Source of the DNA: Alphaproteobacteria bacterium
Lineage (GTDB): Bacteria > Pseudomonadota > Alphaproteobacteria > ATCC43930 > CGMCC-115725
Assembly: GCA_017353855.1 (NCBI GenBank)
Contig: JAFMSA010000186.1
Coordinates: forward strand, 1-7,571
Direction: 5' to 3'
Length of the DNA: 7,571 nt
Below, piece by piece: positions 1 through 5,035 of this stretch. A program made the position numbers and the translations under genes. Within the stretch, counting starts at the first letter, position 1, and every line of letters begins with the position of its first letter. A model generated the notes under the pieces. The model was not told the DNA's origin and searched no databases. It saw nothing but the letters and a program-made list of their open reading frames with translations.

Positions 1-109
1 TTGAGCCGGTGACTTGAGCCAGTGACTTGAGCCGCGAGGTGACTTGGGCCGGTGACTTGGGCCGGTGATTTGGGCCGGTGATTTGGGCCGGTGACTCGTG
101 CCGTGTGAC
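1..109. repeat. 13-bp tandem repeat array (about 8 units, cut by the window edge)
   Basis: Seen directly: head-to-tail copies of a unit close to TTGRGCCGGTGAY start at 1, 14, 27, 44, 57, 70, 83 and 96, and a decayed half unit follows at 110. Units 4 to 7 (44-95) are almost identical, differing only at the final C/T. The unit at 27 carries a 4-base insertion and the unit at 96 is degenerate and one base longer. A 13-base period is not a multiple of three, so the array is unlikely to be coding. It begins at base 1 and may extend further upstream. Its function is unknown; a minisatellite-like slippage array or a protein-binding iteron array are both possible. Confidence 0.85.
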
Positions 110-145
110 TTGGGCAAGCCACCAATGTCATCTCGATGGCTTGGG

Positions 146-179
146 CTGGCGCACCTCGCTTCGACTGGCGCACCTCGCT
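146..179. repeat. 15-bp direct repeat, two copies with 19-bp period
   Basis: The identical sequence CTGGCGCACCTCGCT occurs at 146-160 and again at 165-179, separated by TCGA. It lies just downstream of the 13-bp array but is unrelated to that unit. The two copies may come from a local duplication or serve as a paired binding site on one face of the helix; nothing else in the sequence decides this. Confidence 0.7.
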
Positions 180-216
180 GATGCCGGTCACCTTCCGTGG
201 CCCCGGCGAGAACCCC

Positions 217-245
217 GCCGTCCGCAATCCGGACGGCCTCTTTCT
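217..245 (+). terminator. GC-rich hairpin with T-rich tail, possible intrinsic terminator
   Basis: GCCGTCCG at 217-224 pairs perfectly with CGGACGGC at 230-237 across a 5-nt loop (CAATC). On the plus strand it is followed by CTCTTTCT, a short pyrimidine-rich run. That geometry fits a rho-independent terminator reading left to right, for a transcript entering from upstream of the window. The T-run is interrupted, so this could also be a structured dispersed element or a chance GC-rich hairpin. Confidence 0.35.
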
Positions 246-360
246 GGTCCCCCTCAAACGTCATCCCGGCTTCGCCTTGAGACACAATTTCGCCCACGCC
301 ATGCCGTCGCGCGGCCTTGGTCACTTCGTGCCGCTGTTACGGTAGTGTCGCATATAGGTG

Positions 361-386
361 CTTTGCTGTCAGACACAAAGACTTTG
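361..386. promoter_or_regulatory. Overlapping palindromes upstream of the GntR gene, candidate operator
   Basis: CTTTG at 361-365, CAAAG at 376-380 and CTTTG at 382-386 form two overlapping inverted repeats. The left one is CTTTG-c-TGTC-a-GACA-CAAAG (361-380), near-perfect with one bulged base. The right one is the perfect 11-mer CAAAGACTTTG (376-386). The TGTC-n-GACA core resembles the short dyads bound by FCD-type GntR proteins. The site ends 60 bp before the regulator's start codon, a plausible place for autoregulation. The symmetry is seen; the binding is inferred. Confidence 0.4.
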
Positions 387-446
387 CGGGGCTCCTACAC
401 CCGGCGGCATTACCGGCTTATCGAGTCTCAGGGGTGCGGAATAGCC

Positions 447-1154
447 ATGCGCCAACCAGCCATTCCCCGCAAAACGCTGCACAATGAGCTGGTCACGTTG
501 CTGCGGAAGATGATCATGGACGGCGAGCTCGTCCCCGGGAGCCGCATTCCGGAGTCCCGCCTGTGCGATCTTTTCGGCGTATCGCGCACACCGTTGCGGG
601 AGGCGCTCAAGGTTCTTTCCGTCGAAGGACTGGTATGCCTTCTTCCCAACAAGGGCGCCCGGGTCGTCCATGTCACGCGCAAGGAGATGGAAGAAATTGT
701 TCCGGTTCTCGGAATACTCGCGTCGCTCGCCGGAGAGCTTGCATGCGCGAACTTCAAGGCCGACGAACTCGCGAGAATCCGGGAGATGCATACACAGCTC
801 GTTGAACATTACCGCTCCGGTAACCAGCAATCCTACAGCGAAATCAATCGCGTCATACATGATTCCATTTTCGAGGCGGCGGGAAACAAGGCGCTGAGCG
901 ACATCTACAATATGCTTCAGATGCGTCTGCGCAGCATCTTCTTCGTGACCCCAAAGGTGCCGCCGCAATGGGCCGACGCGGTCGCCGACCACGAGGCGAT
1001 GATGACGGCGCTCGAAGACAGGGACGGGGCGCGATTCGCGGGGATCGCACGGCGCCACCTCCGCCACAAGGCAGACATGGTGCGCATCGCTCTCGATACG
1101 CTTGAAACCCGCGCCGACGCCAAGGACGGTCACGTAGGCGCGTCGGCCAGTTAG
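447..1154 (+). CDS. GntR family transcriptional regulator, FCD (FadR/VanR) subfamily
   Basis: A 235-residue DNA-binding repressor or activator of the FCD class. Residues about 10-77 form the GntR winged helix-turn-helix, with the signature PGSRIPESRLCDLFGVSRTP (30-49) followed by LREAL and the wing sequence LLPNKGARV. Residues about 85-220 are the helical FCD effector domain. Its usual metal/ligand-binding positions are visible as N134-x3-H138 (in NRVIHDSIFEAAGN), H182 and H204. The ligand is typically a small organic acid but cannot be predicted here. I chose the ATG at 447 because the domain begins just after it, a weak GCGGA lies 6 bases upstream, and length fits the family; the frame stays open back to 78 without domain content. 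The gene converges on sctU. A role in controlling the secretion locus is possible from position only; it may equally be an unrelated neighbour. Confidence 0.9.
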   Translation: MRQPAIPRKTLHNELVTLLRKMIMDGELVPGSRIPESRLCDLFGVSRTPLREALKVLSVEGLVCLLPNKGARVVHVTRKEMEEIVPVLGILASLAGELACANFKADELARIREMHTQLVEHYRSGNQQSYSEINRVIHDSIFEAAGNKALSDIYNMLQMRLRSIFFVTPKVPPQWADAVADHEAMMTALEDRDGARFAGIARRHLRHKADMVRIALDTLETRADAKDGHVGASAS

Positions 1155-1155
1155 G

Positions 1156-1169
1156 CCGCGCGCCCGCGG
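1156..1169. terminator. Short hairpin between convergent genes, weak terminator candidate
   Basis: CCGCG (1156-1160) and CGCGG (1165-1169) pair across a CGCC loop, immediately after the TAG of the GntR gene and within the 40-bp gap before the sctU stop. No T-run follows on either strand, so it lacks half of an intrinsic terminator. Its position between convergent stops is the main support. Confidence 0.25.
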
Positions 1170-1194
1170 TCATCCCCGCTTCGCCTGTGCCGCG

Positions 1195-2238
1195 TCAGGT
1201 CACGCCTGCACGTACCAAGGCGCGGGCTGCGGCCTGGAAGAACTCAGCGTCGATCATGTCACCGACCCCGTGCCGTGCCGCGAGGCCGGCGACGAATTCC
1301 GCATCATCGACAATGGGGATTGCGCGTTCCCGCAACTCCGCGAGCATGGCCACCCCCGCTTCCCCCTCGGCCTTGCACACGACGAACGGTACCGCCGTTT
1401 CGCCGGTCCGGTAGCGCAGGCCGACGACCTGATCGCCGTGCATGATCGCGATGACCGCGCGCGAGACGCCGACGCGGGCGAGGCGGCCTGCGGTCTGCAG
1501 CACGCGCCGGCGGCGCTCGCGGCGAATGAGCGGATCGCCTTCAAGGTCCTTTCTCTCCCGCTTGTTCTCGGTGCGCGTCATGCGCATGTCGCGCAGGAAG
1601 AGCTGGCGCTGAATCAGCAGATCGAAAATGCCTACGGCCATGAAGGCGACCGCCGCGGTGGCGGCGAGCGGCTTTGCCGCCTCCATGGCGGCAGTGGAGA
1701 GGCACCACGCGCCGCAGACAGGTATCTCGAACAGCGGCTGAACGGCGCCGCGGAGGATCAGGAAGAACGCCGTCCCCAATACGGCAGTCTTGATCGCGCT
1801 CTTGGCAAATTCGACCACATTGCGAATCGAGAAAATCCGTTTGAACCCATCCGCCGGATTGATGCGTTCGAATTTGGGCTTCACCGGCTCGAACGAGAAC
1901 ACCGGTCCGAGCGTGCCGACGATGCCGGCAACGAGATCTCCGGCTACGAGGATGACGATCAGCGGCAGACTCGTCAGAAGCAGCACCTCGAGGGAAAGCT
2001 GGATCGCGTGGCCGGCGGCTTGGGCAAATGGAAGCTCAACGAACGAGGAGACGGCATTGAGCAGTTCGACCACGCGGTCTCCCAATCGGGGCCAAGCCAG
2101 CCAGAGATAAATCAACATCAGCGTCAGCGTGAAGCCCGAAATCAGATCGCGGCTGTGGGACACTTGCCCCTTGCGGCGGGCGTCTCGGAGTTTCTTCTGC
2201 GAGGCTGGAAGTGATTTCTCTTCGGTTTCGTCTTTCAT
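1195..2238 (-). CDS. sctU: SctU (YscU/FlhB family) type III export switch protein lacking the NPTH motif
   Basis: A 347-residue inner-membrane protein of the export gate; relatives switch the apparatus from early to late substrates. The N-terminus has the family start EKSLPASQKKLRDARRKGQV (7-26). Hydrophobic segments lie near 33-50, 80-112, 148-168 and 188-212. The conserved loop KPKFERINPADGFKRIFS (120-137) is intact. A cytoplasmic tail follows from about 215, beginning with the charged linker TENKRERKDLEGDP. The autocleavage tetrapeptide Asn-Pro-Thr-His, expected at about 266-269, is Met-His-Gly-Asp here, while the flanks (AVIAI before; VVGLRYRTGETAVPFVV after) align normally. Length matches YscU (about 354). 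GGGGGA 8 bases before the ATG supports the start. The gene stands alone, divergent from the TPR lipoprotein gene and not beside sctRST. FlhB is the alternative identity, but the sctV/secretin context favours T3SS. Whether it supports secretion is unknown. Confidence 0.93.
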   Translation of the reverse strand: MKDETEEKSLPASQKKLRDARRKGQVSHSRDLISGFTLTLMLIYLWLAWPRLGDRVVELLNAVSSFVELPFAQAAGHAIQLSLEVLLLTSLPLIVILVAGDLVAGIVGTLGPVFSFEPVKPKFERINPADGFKRIFSIRNVVEFAKSAIKTAVLGTAFFLILRGAVQPLFEIPVCGAWCLSTAAMEAAKPLAATAAVAFMAVGIFDLLIQRQLFLRDMRMTRTENKRERKDLEGDPLIRRERRRRVLQTAGRLARVGVSRAVIAIMHGDQVVGLRYRTGETAVPFVVCKAEGEAGVAMLAELRERAIPIVDDAEFVAGLAARHGVGDMIDAEFFQAAARALVRAGVT

Positions 2239-2303
2239 GGTGGTATTCCCCCGGCAGCGTCATATGATGTACGCCGTGGCGAACGTGGCATCGGAGGCAT
2301 GGG
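2239..2303. promoter_or_regulatory. Divergent promoter region between sctU and the TPR lipoprotein gene
   Basis: These 65 bp must hold the start signals of both divergent genes unless they are read through from elsewhere. The only AT-rich part is around the perfect 8-bp palindrome TCATATGA (2260-2267). TATGAT at 2263-2268 is a fair plus-strand -10 element, but no good -35 is seen. Strong ribosome sites flank the region: GGAGG at 2293-2297, six bases before the ATG at 2304, and GGGGGA on the minus strand for sctU. The shared palindrome could let one regulator control both genes; this is inference. Confidence 0.4.
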
Positions 2304-3098
2304 ATGACCGTCAGATTGAGCGCGATCCTGTTGCTGACTGGAGTCGCCGGATGCGCCAACCTGGCCAATCCTCCCGGCACGGCCACCGGCGGCAACGAGA
2401 AGTCCGACGAACTCATCCGGATGGCCCGTGACGTGGAGACGCACGGCAGCGAGGATACAGCCCTTGTCCTTTATGACCAAGCGGTCAACGTGTCGGGCCA
2501 TTCGCCGGCGGCCTACGTGCAGCTCGGCGATGCCTACGCACGAGCCAGACGGTTTACCGAGGCCGCGAAGGCCTATCGCACTGCACTCGCGGCCGATCCC
2601 AACAATGGCGAGGCGCAACTGGGTCTTGGCGCCGTGCTCGTGCAACGCGGAAGTCTCGAAAGCGGCCTCGCCGCGCTCGCCAAGGCGGCACCCCTCGTCA
2701 ATACCGGCGCTGCCTATAATCGCCTCGGGGTTGCGCTGACCATGGCAGGAAGGTTCTCCGAGGCGCAGCAGACCTTCGAAAGAGGACTCGGACTTGCACC
2801 CGACGATATCGATATCACCACTAATCTCGCGCTTGCCGCAGCGCTCGCGGAAGAATCCGACAAGGCCGCGAGTCTGGTAAATAAGATCGCGACATCGCCG
2901 GCCGCCAAGCCCCTTCATCGGCGCAATCTCGTCATCGTTCTCGGCATCATTGGAAGCAGTCCCCGCGATGCCAGAGCGGTTGCGCCGGATGACCTTTCTC
3001 AGTCAGCATTCAACGCGCTTTTCGGCCGTGCCGCTTCGATTCGCCATATCACCAACCCGGTTACGCGCGCTCACGCCCTGGGAACCATACAGGGTTGA
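2304..3098 (+). CDS. TadD-like TPR repeat outer-membrane lipoprotein
   Basis: A 264-residue predicted lipoprotein. The signal peptide MTVRLSAILLLTGVAGC ends in a lipobox (VAGC) with lipidated Cys17. After a Gly/Thr-rich linker, tetratricopeptide-like helical pairs occupy about 34-200. The clearest are SPAAYVQLGDAYARARRFTE (67-86), then NNGEAQLGLGAVLVQRGSLE (100-119), GAAYNRLGVALTMAGRFSEA (135-154) and APDDIDITTNLALAAALAEE (165-184). The protein resembles TadD of Tad pili, a lipoprotein needed for secretin assembly, and rhizobial T3SS loci also carry a TPR protein (Y4yS). I infer that it helps assemble or stabilise the CpaC-like secretin encoded nearby. The start is well supported by GGAGG six bases upstream. 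It is divergent from sctU, runs opposite to the secretin operon, and ends 33 bp from that operon's last stop, so it is expressed separately. A generic TPR lipoprotein without a secretion role cannot be excluded. Confidence 0.82.
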   Translation: MTVRLSAILLLTGVAGCANLANPPGTATGGNEKSDELIRMARDVETHGSEDTALVLYDQAVNVSGHSPAAYVQLGDAYARARRFTEAAKAYRTALAADPNNGEAQLGLGAVLVQRGSLESGLAALAKAAPLVNTGAAYNRLGVALTMAGRFSEAQQTFERGLGLAPDDIDITTNLALAAALAEESDKAASLVNKIATSPAAKPLHRRNLVIVLGIIGSSPRDARAVAPDDLSQSAFNALFGRAASIRHITNPVTRAHALGTIQG

Positions 3099-3131
3099 AC
3101 GGCGAGCCGTCGCGTCCGTCGAAGGCCGCTC

Positions 3132-3596
3132 TTACCGTGCCGGCGATGCGGCGACTTCGGTTGAGGTTCCGGGCGGTGTCGCAGGCGGGGTTGACGGACT
3201 GGTTGCGGGCGCGGTTGACGTCCCGGTCCCGACGCCCAAGGTACCGGACGTTCCGTATATGTATTTCTGCGCCGCCCGCGCCGAGGGAGCTGCCGGTGCG
3301 TCGCCGAGCTTTCGTCCTTTGATGACGTCCTTCTTGCGCTCGGCCATGGCAAGCAGGTTGGCATTGTTGGCGCACCCCGGAGGCAGCCGCGAACCGCCGA
3401 GTCCGGTGTCGGTCGGGTCGGGTACGAGGCAGGCTTTGGGCACCAGCTCGTAGTGGCTCACGCGATCCGGATGATTCCGCGACATGACCGGCACCTGAAC
3501 ATAGTCCGCGGAATAATCCGGCGGAAGCTGCGCGCAGGCTGGCAGAGCCGCGGCTGCGAGCAGGACAGCGCCCAGGCGAAGGAACGGGAAAGACAT
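3132..3596 (-). CDS. Small CpaD-like lipoprotein, last gene of the sctV-secretin operon
   Basis: A 154-residue predicted lipoprotein: MSFPFLRLGAVLLAAAALPAC is a signal peptide with lipobox LPAC (Cys21). The middle, about 73-114, contains LPPGCANNANLLAMAERKKD and a trailing Ala/Arg-rich YIYG segment. This resembles the C-terminal part of CpaD, the Tad-pilus lipoprotein (GCA-x-x-N-L-x-A-M pattern). Cys56 and Cys75 could form a disulfide. The last 30 or so residues are Thr/Pro/Ser/Ala-rich and low-complexity. CpaD is usually over 200 residues, so this is a shortened version. I chose the ATG at 3596 because AAAGGA sits 8 bases before it. An ATG at 3617 overlaps the secretin stop as ATGA and would add seven residues but has no ribosome site. 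Likely role: partner or pilotin of the adjacent secretin, similar in position to rhizobial Y4xK beside RhcC2. The CpaD link is from pattern recognition only. Confidence 0.75.
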   Translation of the reverse strand: MSFPFLRLGAVLLAAAALPACAQLPPDYSADYVQVPVMSRNHPDRVSHYELVPKACLVPDPTDTGLGGSRLPPGCANNANLLAMAERKKDVIKGRKLGDAPAAPSARAAQKYIYGTSGTLGVGTGTSTAPATSPSTPPATPPGTSTEVAASPAR

Positions 3597-3613
3597 GGAC
3601 ATATTCCTTTGCG

Positions 3614-5035
3614 TCATTTCATGATGAGACCGGACGATACCGGTCCGGCGTTGCTGGCCTCCGGGATCGGAGGAGGAAGAGCGGCGGGCGGCGCCGGCCG
3701 GTCGAGGGGGGTCGTCAATCTTCGGCCTTGCGTCGGCTTCACCAGATAAGGCGTGATCAGGATGACGAGCTCGGTTTCATTGCGGCGAAACCGTTCCGAG
3801 CTGAAGACGGCCCCCAGCACCGGCAGGTCCCCCAGTCCTGGAAGCTTGTCGAGTTCCTGCGTCATCTGCCGCTGCAAAAGGCCCGCGATTGCGAATGTCT
3901 CGCCGCTCGCAACCTCGACCGTCGTATCCGCTCGCCGCACCGTGAAAGTCGGCAGCGTGACGTTGCCGACCTTGAAATCGCCAAGCTGCACAACCGCGCT
4001 CACCTGCGGACGCACATGCAGCGCAATGCGGTCGGTTGCGATGATCGTCGGCGTGAAATCGAGCGAAACACCGAACTGCTTGTACGTCACCTGCATGACG
4101 CCGCCCGGCTCCGCGATCGGAATCGGTATTTCACCTCCGGCGAGGAAGTTCGCCGTCTGGCCACTTACGGCGGTCAGATTTGGTTCTGCGAGGATGTTGA
4201 GGACGCCGCTGCGACGCAACGCCTCGATGAGGACTTCGATATCGACCTTGCCGCCCAATGTGCCGACGGTGCTGGCGCCGGCCCCTCCGAAGACCTTCCA
4301 GTCGAAGCCAAGCGACTGCAGTTCCGTACGCGACACCTCGGCGAAACGAACGCGGATATTGACCTGCTGGGAACCTTCGATCGTCGTATTGTTGATCGGA
4401 GGCTGCGAGGGCGGCGAAAAGGTGTCGACGGCATTCTGGGCGTCGATGGCTTCTTCGATCTTGCGCGTCTTGCCGGTTGCCGCCACCCGTTCGCCGAGGA
4501 TCGAGATTTCCGTCATCGTCGTCGGTTGCAGCCTGTGCATGGCGTCGTTTACCGGCTGCGCATTGGTGACGACGCGAAACTGCACCGATGCGCGAACTTT
4601 CTGGTCTTCCGACTTGGCGATCAGGTTGGTCATGCCGGTCCTCTTGGCGTACACATAGACGACATCGGCGGCGACGACCTTCACATCCGCGATCGTCGGG
4701 TCGGCAAGGAAGACCGAATCAACCGGTCCGTCAAAATGAACAAGACGCCCCTGGCCGACGGTCAGGTCGATGCCGGCCCCGCCGGGCGCGACGTTCTGCA
4801 CGGCAGGCTCGGCAGACTGGGCGTTGCCCGGCCCGGGCATGACCAGCAGCGCCGCGAGCCACAAGCCCGCTCCGGCGAGCCACCCCCCCGACGTGACTAC
4901 CGCGGCCAGCCGCGGCCGCCCCTTGTCCGTCGCTGCGGATGGCAGCCGCAACGTCGACGTCCAAATCACCATCTTACCCCCGGTTGACCTTCGGTAAGCC
5001 GCCCGTCGGCTACTCTCCCGGAACACACTCTCCAT
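3614..5035 (-). CDS. CpaC/RcpA-type secretin, putative T3SS outer-membrane ring (SctC role)
   Basis: A 473-residue secretin. A hydrophobic signal segment at about 52-67 ends at GNAQSAEP. Residues about 82-157 form the N-terminal domain typical of Tad secretins (GIDLTVGQGRLVHFDGPVDS, then FLADPTIADVKVVAADVVYV). A BON/N1-like region with TEISILGERVAATGKTRKIE follows. The secretin barrel domain covers about 222-434, with LAEPNLTAVSGQTANFLAGG (282-301), KQFGVSLDFTPTI (319-331) and the signature LPGLGDLPVLGAVFSSERF (398-416), then NETELVILITPYLVKP. A Pro-rich tail ends the protein. It is shorter than YscC-type secretins (about 600) and matches CpaC architecture. The ATG at 5035 directly follows the sctV stop (TGAATG). 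An ATG at 4972, with GGGGG four bases upstream, would remove 21 residues and shorten an unusually long n-region, so the start is uncertain. Operon position between sctV and a CpaD-like lipoprotein implies a role in this T3SS; a stray Tad secretin is the less likely alternative. Confidence 0.9.
   Translation of the reverse strand: MESVFRESSRRAAYRRSTGGKMVIWTSTLRLPSAATDKGRPRLAAVVTSGGWLAGAGLWLAALLVMPGPGNAQSAEPAVQNVAPGGAGIDLTVGQGRLVHFDGPVDSVFLADPTIADVKVVAADVVYVYAKRTGMTNLIAKSEDQKVRASVQFRVVTNAQPVNDAMHRLQPTTMTEISILGERVAATGKTRKIEEAIDAQNAVDTFSPPSQPPINNTTIEGSQQVNIRVRFAEVSRTELQSLGFDWKVFGGAGASTVGTLGGKVDIEVLIEALRRSGVLNILAEPNLTAVSGQTANFLAGGEIPIPIAEPGGVMQVTYKQFGVSLDFTPTIIATDRIALHVRPQVSAVVQLGDFKVGNVTLPTFTVRRADTTVEVASGETFAIAGLLQRQMTQELDKLPGLGDLPVLGAVFSSERFRRNETELVILITPYLVKPTQGRRLTTPLDRPAPPAALPPPIPEASNAGPVSSGLIMK

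Larger units (their letters stand above)
110..446. other. Intergenic stretch with no recognisable gene
   Basis: An open frame in phase with the GntR gene runs back to 78, but the residues it would add before 447 are Arg/Pro/Ser-rich, resemble no domain, and start inside the 13-bp repeats. I therefore treat this stretch as non-coding. A reverse-strand frame across roughly 180-330 is also open but is not recognisable. The stretch contains a 15-bp direct repeat (146-179), a perfect 8-bp hairpin (217-237) and overlapping palindromes (361-386), each listed separately. The promoter of the regulator gene should lie here, but I find no convincing -35/-10 pair. Confidence 0.6.

Noticed and set aside
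1..120. CRISPR array
   Set aside because: The 13-bp units are directly adjacent with no spacers between them, so this is a simple tandem repeat.
317..358. Sigma-70 promoter for the GntR gene (TTGGTC with TAGTGT or TATAGG)
   Set aside because: The spacing between any plausible -35 and -10 pair is wrong and the matches are weak.
78..446. Upstream extension of the GntR reading frame to an ATG at 78
   Set aside because: The added residues are Arg/Pro/Ser-rich, match no domain, and begin inside the 13-bp repeats; the winged-helix domain starts naturally after the ATG at 447.
369..1133. Minus-strand open frame opposite the GntR gene
   Set aside because: The plus strand carries an unmistakable GntR/FCD domain pair; the reverse product is unrecognisable.
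1270..2214. Long plus-strand open frame opposite sctU
   Set aside because: Antisense to a clear SctU; composition is that of a shadow frame and no ribosome site supports it.
3099..3131. Terminator between the convergent TPR lipoprotein and CpaD-like genes
   Set aside because: Only 4-5 bp stems with unworkable or tiny loops (ACGGC-GA-GCCGT) and no T-run on either strand.
3728..4987. Long plus-strand open frame opposite the secretin gene
   Set aside because: Its product is rich in Arg, His and Asp with no recognisable motif, and it lies antisense to a clear secretin; a typical GC-rich shadow frame.
2304..5035. Part of an ordinary Tad pilus locus
   Set aside because: No Tad ATPase, platform, prepilin peptidase or pilin genes are visible, and the secretin gene directly abuts sctV in a coupled operon.
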